In this document: positions 40,385 through 49,700 of the stretch, piece after piece
How the letters are laid out: every line of letters starts with the position of its first letter
How positions within the stretch are numbered: position 1 is the stretch's first letter
Source: CAYMUL01 sp964393605
Lineage (GTDB): Bacteria; Bacteroidota; Ignavibacteria; Ignavibacteriales; Ignavibacteriaceae
Assembly: GCA_964393605.1 (NCBI GenBank)
Contig: CAYMUL010000020.1
Span: 1 to 59,090 of the forward strand
Reading direction: 5' to 3'
Length of the DNA stretch: 59,090 bases
The notes under the pieces: generated by a model
Database searches by the model: none
Seen by the model: the letters and a program-made list of their open reading frames with translations, nothing else
Told to the model about the DNA's origin: nothing
Program-made: the position numbers and the translations under genes

Positions 40385-42715
40385 TTATATTGTTTTAAAA
40401 TCTATTTCAGCATCGCGCATTTGTAGCACTGTGTTTGTTTTAAACTGGTCGTTATCTGCAAAAAGCTTATCAAGTGTAATAACTTTTTTTGGTTTAGTTG
40501 CGATAATTGTATCGATCAGCTCTTGATTCATTTCTTCCAAAGCAATTATTAACTCTACACTATTAACATAATAAAGTTTGTTTTTGTATTCCACTCTGTC
40601 TGTAAGTAAGTACCCGGCTTTCAGCATCAACTCGTAAAGCATGTTTTCTTTTTCGCTCCCTTCTTTAACGGGATTTGTAAAAGCATTCAGTTGTGCTTCT
40701 AAGTTTTCTTCTGTGATTTCATCGCCACGCCATATTTTGAAATTGGATGGAGAGAGTTTGAATACTTTGAATCCAACCTCACCCTTGCCCTCTCCTTTTG
40801 GAGAGGGTGTAGAAGTCAATGCGGAAGTGAGTGCTAAGGAAATTTTTTCGACAACTGATTTTATATTCTTTAATACTTCTTCATTTGTAAATCTGATAAC
40901 CGAAATGCCAAATTCGTTTATTGCCTCTGTTCTTAAAGCGTCATGTTCTTTTTGTTCTTTTTCATTATGATAGCCACCATCAACTTCAACGACTAATTGT
41001 TTTTCATGACAATAAAAATCAGCGATAAATTTTCCCAATGGATGCTGTCTTCTGAATTTACAATTTTCTATTTTTCTATTTCTGATATGATCCCAAAGTT
41101 TAGTTTCGGCTTCAGTTTTATCAATCAACCGCAATTGACGAGCATTCTCAAAAATTGAAGGAGAAGCATCCTTAAATAAATTAGAAAAATAATTATTACT
41201 CACTCCCCTCTCCTCAAGGAGAGGGGTTGGGGGTGAGGTTATTTTCTTTATCACTCTGCGGATGCGTTCCTTTCCAATATCTGCAATAGTTTTATAACCA
41301 GCCTTGTATGCTTCGCTTTCTTCTTCACATTTTTCCGGAAGCTGAACTAAAATAAATTTTCTGTTACCGCCGTCCTCTTGGTTGAGTTCTAAAACGGCTT
41401 GGGCGGTTGTGGCGGAACCGGAGAAGAAGTCAAGAATAATGTCATCTTCTCCCGAGTTATTTCTAACAAAAGATAAAACCAACTCTTTAGGTTTTGGGTT
41501 TTGAAAAATATCCTTTACTCCAAATAAGTCTTTCAGTACGTTTGTTCCATCTCCAGTATTTGCAACATCATAAAGTATGCTTCTTTGTTTATTCTTTCTT
41601 GATTTAGTCACATCGTGATATACTTTCTCGTATGCAATCCAATGTTTATTGTTGTTTTCCCAATGCAAGAGATTATTATTGATGATGTAATCCATTCTTT
41701 TCTTTCCAACTCTCCAGCGTCCATCATTACCGTCAGGAGCTATTGGTAAAACATTTGAATTATCTGGAGACTTAATTGCGAAATGCATAGAAGGTCTGTC
41801 TTCTTTTCTTGCGCCGCTTCCCCATTTTGCTAATCGAATTATTTTAAATTTTCCCGTTTCGTCTTGCTTCTTATAGTTGTTCTCATCATCATCAACTTCT
41901 TCATCACCCCAAGTAAATTCTTCTGTTTTCCTAAATACAATAACATATTCATGTTCTGTAACAAAATATTCATCGGTTTGTCCGCCGCCTTCCTTTTTTC
42001 TCCAAATAAAACATCCGACAAAATTTTCCTCCCCAAAAATCTCATTCATAATTAAGCGGAGGTTGTGGACTTCGTTATCATCAATGTGGACAAAGATAAC
42101 TCCATCATCACGCAATAAATTTTTAGCAAGGAATAAACGCGGATACATCATGCTTAACCAGTTGCTGTGGTAGTGTCCGCTATCCTTGCTGTTTCTACGG
42201 AACATACCTTCTTTCATCAAGTAACCTTCTTCGTCAACATCGCCAATTCTTTTTTTGTAATCTTCTTTGCTTTCCTTAAAGCTGTCGGGATAAATAAAGC
42301 TGTCATTACCGGTATTGTAAGGCGGGTCAATGCAGATAACTTTTACCTTTCCGTAGTAAGATTTCTGCAATACTTTCAACACCTCCAGATTTTCCCCTTC
42401 GATAAAAACATTTTCTATCGGAGAATCAATAAAATTCAAACTCCCCTCTCCTGCAGGAGAGGGGTTGGGGGTGAGGTAAGACTCTTCGGGAATGGGTTTT
42501 AGAGTTGCAGTAGTAGATTGCTGTAAAATTTTAAAAGCATCTGATTTACCAGCCCAGTTTAAAACATAGCGTTCATTCATGAATTCAATGTTTTCTTTTC
42601 CAAGCGTTGCCTGGAGTTTTTCCCAATCAATTTTTCCTTCGGTTACAGCTTCGGGGAAAAGTTCTCTCAGTTTTTCTAATTGCAATTTTCTAATATTTAA
42701 AGATTCGCCATTCAT
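40385..42715 (-). CDS. mod: Type III DNA methyltransferase Mod with in-frame DUF559 and palindrome insertions
   Basis: 776 residues, about 150 longer than usual. The methylase core shows IDPPYNTGNDSFIYPDSF (about 128) and later ILDFFSGSATTAQAVL (about 428), the order of N6-adenine Mod subunits, with KERIRRVIKKI after it and FKVFKLSPSNFKIW starting the normal C-terminal part. Between these last two segments (about residues 493-648) an in-frame insert carries a complete DUF559 domain (KLWDHIRNRK, CKFRRQHPLGKFIADFYC, QLVVEVDGGYH, FGISVIRFTNEEV), bounded by TSPPTPLLEERG and TSTPSPKGEGKGE, the translations of inverted hairpins. A third hairpin, read TPNPSPAGEG, sits near residue 81-92 before the catalytic domain. 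All inserts lie in linkers, so the methylase may still work. Confidence 0.9.
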   Translation of the reverse strand: MNGESLNIRKLQLEKLRELFPEAVTEGKIDWEKLQATLGKENIEFMNERYVLNWAGKSDAFKILQQSTTATLKPIPEESYLTPNPSPAGEGSLNFIDSPIENVFIEGENLEVLKVLQKSYYGKVKVICIDPPYNTGNDSFIYPDSFKESKEDYKKRIGDVDEEGYLMKEGMFRRNSKDSGHYHSNWLSMMYPRLFLAKNLLRDDGVIFVHIDDNEVHNLRLIMNEIFGEENFVGCFIWRKKEGGGQTDEYFVTEHEYVIVFRKTEEFTWGDEEVDDDENNYKKQDETGKFKIIRLAKWGSGARKEDRPSMHFAIKSPDNSNVLPIAPDGNDGRWRVGKKRMDYIINNNLLHWENNNKHWIAYEKVYHDVTKSRKNKQRSILYDVANTGDGTNVLKDLFGVKDIFQNPKPKELVLSFVRNNSGEDDIILDFFSGSATTAQAVLELNQEDGGNRKFILVQLPEKCEEESEAYKAGYKTIADIGKERIRRVIKKITSPPTPLLEERGVSNNYFSNLFKDASPSIFENARQLRLIDKTEAETKLWDHIRNRKIENCKFRRQHPLGKFIADFYCHEKQLVVEVDGGYHNEKEQKEHDALRTEAINEFGISVIRFTNEEVLKNIKSVVEKISLALTSALTSTPSPKGEGKGEVGFKVFKLSPSNFKIWRGDEITEENLEAQLNAFTNPVKEGSEKENMLYELMLKAGYLLTDRVEYKNKLYYVNSVELIIALEEMNQELIDTIIATKPKKVITLDKLFADNDQFKTNTVLQMRDAEIDFKTI
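40777..41238 (-). mobile_element. DUF559 element inserted in frame in mod, with inverted hairpin ends
   Basis: 462 bp. The outer 8 bp are perfect inverted repeats (CCTCACCC at 40777-40784; GGGTGAGG at 41231-41238). Inside each lies a hairpin: CCCTCTCC-TTTT-GGAGAGGG (40788-40807) and CCCCTCTCC-TCAA-GGAGAGGGG (41205-41226). Between the hairpins is one DUF559 domain with no start or stop of its own, read through as part of Mod. The host protein is continuous on either side when the insert is removed. No target-site duplication was recognised. Confidence 0.75.
42443..42476 (-). repeat. Solo palindromic element in the N-terminal linker of mod
   Basis: CCCCTCTCC-TGCA-GGAGAGGGG plus outer GGGTGAGG, the same layout as the right end of the DUF559 insert. 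It is read LTPNPSPAGEGS on the minus strand, in a different frame of the repeat than LLEERG, yet still without a stop. Confidence 0.8.
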
Positions 42716-42779
42716 TGATTGAAATTTAATTAATTTTTTTCAATAAACGGGCGATGACATTAAAAAATCCGGATAGTAA

Positions 42780-43036
42780 TCTTTACCGCCGGCTTCACAC
42801 CGATTCCTTACAAACTTTTTACGATAGCTTCGGGTGCGTTCAATGTAAATATACCGATGTTTCTCTTTGCATCGGTTGTCAGCCGCGGCGCAAGATTTTT
42901 TCTCGTTTCACTGCTACTTAAAAAATATGGGGAAAGGATAAAAGCATTCATCGATAAATATTTTGATTGGGTTGCAATCGGATTTACGGTTTTATTAATC
43001 GGCGGATTTATTGTAGTAAAGTTTTTAGTGTGAAGA
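42780..43036 (+). repeat. yqaA-tail repeat, copy 2 (257 bp)
   Basis: Near-identical to the 3' end of intact yqaA (about two differences by eye) but without the 5' two thirds, so it cannot make a protein. Before it, CAATAAACGGG...AAAAAATCC(G/A)GATAGTAAT is shared with copy 3 and differs from yqaA. Confidence 0.9.
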
Positions 43037-43157
43037 CCAAAAGTGATTTGAGTTATGATTTCTAATTGATTGAAGTTTGAGTTCGAAGATTCTACCAAAT
43101 TTTTAATGAAGGATTTGGAATGAACTCTGCCTTCAACCTAAAATTAAAATTGTAGCA

Positions 43158-44054
43158 TCAGGAAAAGACTTTTCTCATCATCAATAAAGTTTCGATGTCG
43201 AGTCTTTTTATACATTCAAGAAAAATCGGAAGGTGACAGCCGCAAGTGGAGCAATCGATGCCTTCGCCAAAGATGCACGGCTTTTTTATATCCATGTTTG
43301 GGAGATGGGAAACGACGCTATTTCTTATAACACAATTTTTTACATGACTTTTCTTTTTCAAAACCTCAAACATTTTTTCGGTAACAAAAACATAATCAGG
43401 ATCCAGTTTTTTAATTTCTCGTAAAGAATCAATTGCCTCATCAATTATTGACTCATCCAGCGAATCTTCTTTTGATTTCGCAGTGTAAAAGGAAAAACTC
43501 ACTCCTTTAACATTTGCATCTTTCGCAATTCTATAAATTGCTTTTATCTTTTTATAATTCAATTGGGTGATAGTGGCAGAAATGACAACGCGCTTGTTAT
43601 TTCTGATGTTATTCAAAATTCCATCAAGGATATCGCCGCCGCGAATTTGTTTTTGCGTTTCGGCGTCGCCATCAATGCTGACGTAAATATTATTTTTCCA
43701 ATACGACGGAATTTTGATAGTTCCGTTTGTTACAACATTGACGCGCCCTGCGCCGAATATTTGAGTGGCTGTTTCGATTACGCGCGGGCGCAACATCGGT
43801 TCACCGCCGGTGAAGTAAATATCGCTTATGCCGCTTTCTTTTTCTTTCTTAAAAATCACTTCCCATTCTTCATCGGAAATCGGATCAGTTTCAACTTTAG
43901 AATTATTTTTATAGAAATAGCAATGATTGCAAAACAGATTGCACCGATAAGTGAGATCAAAACTTTTGTGCACCGGTTTGTGTTGAATAAAATATCGATA
44001 TCCCACTTTCCCAAGCGAGATGTAGTATTTAATAAATTTGATGAAATTCATCAT
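43158..44054 (-). CDS. Radical SAM protein, function unknown
   Basis: 298 residues. DLTYRCNLFCNHCYFY supplies the CX3CX2C site for the [4Fe-4S] cluster, and DIYFTGGEPMLRP is the SAM-binding GGE motif. VTNGTIKI and NIYVSIDGDAETQKQIRGGD continue the partial TIM barrel. The C-terminus has a compact cysteine group (CVIRNSV... CIFGEGIDCSTCGCHLPIFLEC) that could hold an auxiliary cluster as in SPASM/Twitch enzymes. The product is shorter than typical SPASM proteins. No peptide substrate gene is evident nearby. It sits between yqaA-tail copies 2 and 3, so it looks like cargo of, or a survivor within, an older integrated segment. Confidence 0.82.
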   Translation of the reverse strand: MMNFIKFIKYYISLGKVGYRYFIQHKPVHKSFDLTYRCNLFCNHCYFYKNNSKVETDPISDEEWEVIFKKEKESGISDIYFTGGEPMLRPRVIETATQIFGAGRVNVVTNGTIKIPSYWKNNIYVSIDGDAETQKQIRGGDILDGILNNIRNNKRVVISATITQLNYKKIKAIYRIAKDANVKGVSFSFYTAKSKEDSLDESIIDEAIDSLREIKKLDPDYVFVTEKMFEVLKKKSHVKNCVIRNSVVSHLPNMDIKKPCIFGEGIDCSTCGCHLPIFLECIKRLDIETLLMMRKVFS

Positions 44055-44179
44055 TGATTAAATTGAAAAAATTGATTTGATTTGAATAGCAGCTAATAAA
44101 TTGAAAAAGTACTGAATGACGGAACGCTCAATCTCGCCCCCATAACGCAAGAAAGTTAAAATTAACAATCGCTTCTAAA

Positions 44180-44416
44180 TTAAATATTCTGTGGTTTCAA
44201 CATAAAGAAAAAATCTTTCCCGTTCAAAAATAATTTTCCGGAAAAAATATTTTGCTGAAATAAGAGAGAAGACGCAGAGAATAAATCACTCCGCATCTTC
44301 TCGCCAATCGAATGGAATTTTTCCAAATCAATTTTACCTTCTGTTACCGATTCGGGAAAGATCAACTTCAGCTTTTCAAATTGCTCATTTCTAATTTTTA
44401 AAAATTCGCCATTCAT
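44180..44416 (-). pseudogene. Remnant of a second type III mod gene (N-terminal)
   Basis: From the ATG at 44416 the frame reads MNGEFLKIRNEQFEKL, then LIFPESVTEGKIDLEKF, clearly paralogous to the start of the intact Mod (MNGESLNIRKLQLEKL, LFPEAVTEGKIDWEKL). Similarity fades after about 40 residues and the frame stops at codon 79. The sequence before its ATG also matches that before the intact mod gene, up to the adjacent yqaA-tail copy. It is the leftover of an earlier RM element at the same place. Confidence 0.8.
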
Positions 44417-44477
44417 TGTTTGAAATTTATTTATTTTTTTCAATAAACGGGATGCCATCAAAAAATCCAGATAGTAA

Positions 44478-44734
44478 TATTTACCGCAGGCTTCACGCCG
44501 ATTCCTTACAAACTTTTTAATATAGCTTCGGGAGCGTTCAATGTAAATATGCCGATGTTACTCTTTGCATCGGTTGTCAGCCGCGGCGCAAGATTCTTTC
44601 TTGTTTCATTGCTTCTTAGAAAATTTGGGGAAAGGATAAAAGCATTCATCGATAAATATTTTGATTGGGTTGCAATCGGATTCACGGTTTTATTAATCGG
44701 CGGATTTATTGTAGTAAAGTTTTTGGTGTGAAGA
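44478..44734 (+). repeat. yqaA-tail repeat, copy 3 (257 bp, most diverged)
   Basis: Same length as the other two with roughly seventeen substitutions and no indels. Most changes keep the protein (ASVVSRGARFFLVSLLLRKFGERIKAF...), suggesting it comes from a functional yqaA of a related strain rather than from local decay. Confidence 0.88.
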
Positions 44735-45042
44735 CCAAAAGTGATTTGAGTTATGATTTTCAATTGATTACATCATTAGTTCAAAAATCCAACCAATTTT
44801 TGCGACAGAAAATAGTCCGTTTATAACTGGAAGAAACTTAACACCATAGAATTACTTCAAAAAAGAAGGCGAAGAATAACTCGACCGAAATAGAAATAGA
44901 ATTTGATTAATTTATTTAGTTCATCGCTTTTGGAGTGTGGTAACTACTTTTTTAATCCCAACCATGATAATATTTAAACAAATTCATACTTATAAATTGT
45001 CCCGAATATTTGCTATTTTCGGGACGTCTAATTTAGAGTTAA
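44735..45042. other. Intergenic region before the AbiE-like pair
   Basis: No gene is supported. It begins with the sequence that also follows yqaA-tail copy 2 (GACCAAAAGTGATTTGAG) and must hold the promoter of the toxin-antitoxin pair. CGGGA-like and CCCGA pieces around 45001-45025 (TCCCGAATATT...AATATTTGC...GGGA; AATATT centre) form a weak inverted repeat just before the start, a possible operator. Confidence 0.4.
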
Positions 45043-45651
45043 ATGAATACTACAAAAGAAATAGAACAAAAAATTAACCGGCTTGCAAAAGGCAGTTTTA
45101 TTTTCATAACTGATTATACCGGGAACTATGAGTATGAAACAGCCCGAAAAGTGTTACAACGGCTTCACAAAAAAAACAAACTTATAAGACTATCACGCGG
45201 AATTTATTATCTGCCAAAAGTTGATGCGGCACTCGGGATTCTATATCCAACGGCAGAAGAAATCGCTAAAGCGATAGCGAAGAGAGATCGAGCGCGAATA
45301 ATCCCTACCGGAACTTTTGCTCTTCATAAATTGGGATTAACAAACCAAGTACCAATGAATGTCGTTTATCTTACTGACGGTTCTTCAAGGAAAATCCAAA
45401 TCGGTAGACAAAAAATTACATTCAAAAAAACAAGTCCGCGAAACCTTTCTTTCACTCATCATTTGAGTAATCTTTTGATACAAGGTTTGAGAGAATTGAG
45501 TGCAGAAAATTTTGACACAAAAACAAAATCTCGTTTGAAAAATATCATCCTTCAAAGTGGCGAGATCGATTTAATAAAAAAAAATATCAATAGCGCTCCG
45601 GTTTGGATTCAAAAACTTGTAAGAGAAACAATCGCTGAGTGTAATGAGTAA
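45043..45651 (+). CDS. AbiEi/DUF6088-type antitoxin (transcriptional repressor)
   Basis: 202 residues. The N-terminal winged helix (TARKVLQRLHKKNKLIRLSRGIYYLPK) and the following AEEIAKAIAKRDRARIIPTGTFALHKLGLTNQVP are typical of DUF6088/AbiEi antitoxins, which bind their promoter and neutralise the nucleotidyltransferase toxin. The C-terminal half (KTSPRNLSF...LSNLLIQGLRELS) is helical. The gene overlaps the next by 8 bp, as in most AbiE pairs. It lies directly beyond the outermost yqaA-tail repeat, so the pair belongs to the same accessory region. Confidence 0.82.
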   Translation: MNTTKEIEQKINRLAKGSFIFITDYTGNYEYETARKVLQRLHKKNKLIRLSRGIYYLPKVDAALGILYPTAEEIAKAIAKRDRARIIPTGTFALHKLGLTNQVPMNVVYLTDGSSRKIQIGRQKITFKKTSPRNLSFTHHLSNLLIQGLRELSAENFDTKTKSRLKNIILQSGEIDLIKKNINSAPVWIQKLVRETIAECNE

Positions 45652-46639
45652 CTGGTTAAAACTCGCCGCAAAAGAACAGCGCGATTATTTCGATCAAGCT
45701 TCTGTGAGAACCGGTTTGCGTCCGTTCGCAATAGAAAAGGATGCTTGGGTAACTTTAGTTCTGCGAATGATTTTTTGTTCTGACTTAAATAAGCACATTG
45801 TCTTCAAAGGTGGAACGTCGCTAAGCAAATGTTATAATCTGATTCAAAGATTTTCCGAGGATATCGATTTTTCGATTGATAGAAATTATCTCGGTTTTAG
45901 TGGGGATCTATCGAAAGGTGAATTGAGAAAACTAAGGAAAAGATCTCACGAGTTCACGGTTGAAGAACTACCGAAAATTTTATTAAATGAACTAAATAAA
46001 TATGATGTCGATCCACAATTATATAAGATTGAAATTCCAAATAGAAAAATAACAGATCAAGATCCCGAACTTTTACTATTAAATTACAACTCGGTATATA
46101 ATGATGAAAAATATCTTGCCTCAAGAGTTCAGATTGAAGTGGGTGCCCGTGCAATGTTAGAACCGTTTGAAAAAATTGAGATAAATTCGATTATGGATTC
46201 AGCTTTCCCGAACAAAAAGTTCACGGAGGTAAAATTTTCTGTGAATGTGGCGATACCATCTAAAACCCTGATCGAAAAATTAATTCTCTTGCATGAGGAG
46301 TTCAAAAAAGAAGATTACAAAATTAAATCTCAAAGAATGTCTCGCCATTTATACGATATTTATGTTTTGATGACTTCAGAATATTTTAGTGCGGCAAGAA
46401 GAGATCACAAACTATTTAAAGACATTTGTAATCATCGCGAGAAGTTCACTTCGCTTAAACCGACCGGCAAAATAAATTATGCAGAACTTAATTTTGAGAA
46501 TCTGGAAATTATACCACCGAAGAAAATTATTGTTGACTACAAAAATGATTACACGCAAATGAGAGAGAATATGATTTTTGGAGACAGTCCAAATTTTGAT
46601 GAACTTATTACAAAACTAAAATCAATTACTAAACTGTAA
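45644..46639 (+). CDS. AbiEii-type nucleotidyltransferase toxin
   Basis: 331 residues. AIEKDAWVTLVLRMIF leads into HIVFKGGTSLSKCYNLIQRFSEDIDFSID, the DUF1814/AbiEii signature with the G-G-T-S-L nucleotide-binding turn and the D-x-D catalytic pair. Later SKTLIEKLILLHEEF and SRHLYDIYVLMTS are also family motifs (K and R/H...YD). Such toxins transfer nucleotides to tRNA or another target and cause abortive infection or growth arrest. All motif residues look intact, so the toxin is probably active and held by the upstream antitoxin. Confidence 0.88.
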   Translation: MSNWLKLAAKEQRDYFDQASVRTGLRPFAIEKDAWVTLVLRMIFCSDLNKHIVFKGGTSLSKCYNLIQRFSEDIDFSIDRNYLGFSGDLSKGELRKLRKRSHEFTVEELPKILLNELNKYDVDPQLYKIEIPNRKITDQDPELLLLNYNSVYNDEKYLASRVQIEVGARAMLEPFEKIEINSIMDSAFPNKKFTEVKFSVNVAIPSKTLIEKLILLHEEFKKEDYKIKSQRMSRHLYDIYVLMTSEYFSAARRDHKLFKDICNHREKFTSLKPTGKINYAELNFENLEIIPPKKIIVDYKNDYTQMRENMIFGDSPNFDELITKLKSITKL

Positions 46640-46757
46640 ATCATTCCTTGAGCATATCGGATAGGAATCCATATCATTCAAGATTGAAAACATTTTCTTG
46701 ATGCGCGGATTAGCTCAACTAAGAAGTTCGCTTCCCTTCTCAATCCTCCATTCTCAA

Positions 46758-49700
46758 TTATTTTAAAATTATCATCTTCTTAACCGATGTGAATGATTTT
46801 GTTCCGTTTAATTCTTTCGCGTTAATCGTGTAGAAATACACTCCCGAAGCAAATCTCCTTCCGTCGAACACAACACTATTCATACCTGCTTTTACATCAT
46901 CATTGATCAACTGAACAATTTTTTCGCCGAGAATGTTGAACACGTTTATTTCAACGTGACTATCTGCCGGCAAAGCGAATCGTATTGTTGTGCTTGGGTT
47001 AAACGGATTCGGGTAGTTTTGCGAAAGCGAAAAACTCTCGGGTAAAATATTTTCATTTTCATCAATATCCACAAGCGGTTCATTTGAGAGAACGAAAATC
47101 TGTACTCCGTTTGGCGGAATAGTAACGGAAAAATTTTTCAACTGTGTGCCAACTACTTGAAATGTTTTATGATTCAATTCATCATTCAAATAAAATGTTG
47201 CGGTTGAATCGAACGAGAGTTTATTAATCGGCACATTGAGAATGGCAGTTTGCTGTGTCGTTGAAATATTGGTTGTAACAATTACGTGATTTGTGTCCTT
47301 CAATCTTAAAAAAGCATAAACTTTATCCGGCACAGAATTATTTACGCGAATTAAGTTACCTGCTTCGAGTGCTTTATTTTTCTTTCTGATCTTAATCAAC
47401 TTTTTGTAGTAAGGTTTCAGTTGATGAGGATCGTCCCACTTTATAATTCCCCGAAAAGTTTTCTCTCCGACTTCCTGTCCTGCATAAAGATGCGGAATTC
47501 CCGGCGAAGCAAACATCAACGCGGCGGCCATTTTTGTTGCGGCGATACCGTAAGCATCAATAAATCTTTGTTCATCTTGATTTTCGAGAAACTTAAACGG
47601 AAGCGCGTGCTTCGGGAATGATGGATCAAAATAAAATTGCATTGCAGAATCAAAAGCCGCAAGTGAACCAATACCGCCGGCTAAATTCTTCATGTTTAAA
47701 AACCAATTCCAATCGTAAGCCGCATCAAACTTATCTTCGAAGTATCGCGGATATTTTGCATCCGCTTCAGCGAGAAGAAATATATCGGGTTTAATTTCTT
47801 TCAACTCTTTTCTAAAACGTTTCCAATATGCGGGACCTTCGGGACGAATATCATTAATCGCCCAAGCAACATCGCATCGATAGCCGTCAACGCCAACTTC
47901 GCTCATCCAATAACGAGAGATGCGCATTAAATAATCACGTGTTTGTTCTTCACCATAATTTATCGAGGGGAGATCAACCCATGTAAAAAGATATTGATAA
48001 TTGTTATTCGCATCCCACATGTAAAAAGGATAGTATGGAGAATTTTGTTTATAAAAATTTGCATCCTTCATGAAAGGATGAAGCACGCTTGTGTGTTGAA
48101 TTACATGATCGAGCGTAATTTTTATTCCGAGTTGATGCGCAGTTTGCACAAGCGTTTTAAAATCTTCGCGCGAGCCGTAATTTTCCAAAACATCAAAATA
48201 ATTTGTTGTTGCATAACCGGGATTATCGGGTCCTAAATTTCCTGTAGTAGGATGAATCGGTAAAAACCAAATTGTATTTATACCAAGTTCTTTCAATTCG
48301 GGAAGGCGGTTTGTAACCGCATTAAATGTGCCTTCGGAACTGAATGTTCTCACGAAGATTGAGTACACAACTTGCGAATCAACCCACGCCGGATGCCATG
48401 TTTTTTGGTCGGGCAAAATTATTCCCGAATCTGAAATAACAATTACCGTTCGCGCGTTGCTCTTCTTTCCGAAAGAATTTGTTACCTCGACATTGAAATA
48501 ATATTCTCCTCTAATGTTTGGCGCGGTGAATGATGCTACTGAAGAAGTGCTGCCGTTCAAAACGATACTCGAAGGATTTTTCTGATCTGCGCTCCATAAA
48601 AAATTTAGTGGGCTTCCATTCGGATCAAAAGAGCTATCGGCTTTCATAGTTACAAGCGAACCTTGCACTACATTATAAATTTTCGCGCGCGGTTTATCGT
48701 CGAGCAATCTTTTATAGACAATTGAAGTGCTTCTCGAAACTACTCCGTTTGTATCGGTGAAAGTTGCATAAATTTTATTCTCGCCACCAATCAATGGAAT
48801 TTTTTTATTGAACTTACCATCAACTCCGACAACTGATTGAAATGCAATTCCGTTGTTGTAAAGAGTTACTATTTGTCCGTTATTCAATTCCGCCAATCCA
48901 AATACTGAAACTGAATCGCTAAACAATTCTCCGCCGCCAGCGAGCAATTTTATTTTTTTTCTTTGAGAGAATAAAGTATCAATTTGGTTCAATCGCAAAA
49001 TAACGGAGCCCCGTTCGGGTGCGCCAATTGCGGCTACGCGCGGTGCGCCTGTAAATCCGAACGGAATAAAATTTGCAAGCAATCTCTCCTGAATTTCCTT
49101 TTCATTGATGAACGCAAAATCATAAACATTCGAGGCAAGTAAATGGTTGCTTCCGCCGAGCAAACTATCAACTTTCACAATTCCATTTTCATTTTTTAGA
49201 TAGGAAAATGCGCCGTAATTCCATCCGTTGGAATATGTTCCTAAAATTTCTTCCAACTGTGTTAAAGAAAGTTTAAATGAGAATTCTTCAATTATGAAAT
49301 TGGAAGAATCAATTTTCACTTCGAGTGTAGAAGTTGTTGAATCCGGTGAAAGTAAAATTACATTCTCTTCTGTTGGGTTGAGAAAAATAGAATTCTTCGG
49401 TGCAATGTGAATAAATATTCCGCGATCGCTCCAATTCGGAAATTTGATCATCAACGGATTCAACTCCGTATAGTTTGCATCAATTTTATTTGTGATGAAA
49501 AATCCGATACGTGTGTTGCTCGATATTTTTTTCATTTTGAATTTGAAATTCAACGAGTCGTAACTACTGTTCGCAGTGATTTTAATTTCTGATATATCTG
49601 CCGAGCCAATCGGAATTCCTTGCGGATAAAGAAAAGTTCCGCTCCCTTTATCATCAGCTTCTCCGTCAACATAATAGAAACCTTTTGCAAGCGGATTAAC

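Larger units (their letters stand above)
35807..42779. mobile_element. Type III restriction-modification island between yqaA-tail repeats
   Basis: Bounded on the left by the end of intact yqaA and on the right by a second copy of its last 257 bp. Contents: Res, an AlbA_2 ATPase and Mod on the minus strand, nothing else. The arrangement fits an integrative element that enters the yqaA 3' end and carries or regenerates that end. No integrase, transposase or short att core was seen, so homologous recombination through the tail is equally possible. Boundaries are inferred from the repeats. Confidence 0.65.

Noticed and set aside
43158..44054. Radical SAM gene as a peptide-maturation (RiPP) system
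   Set aside because: No precursor peptide ORF or transporter was found beside it.
35807..44734. Phage or IS-mediated insertion of the RM island
   Set aside because: No integrase, transposase, terminal inverted repeats of the island or short target duplication was seen; only the long yqaA-tail repeats.
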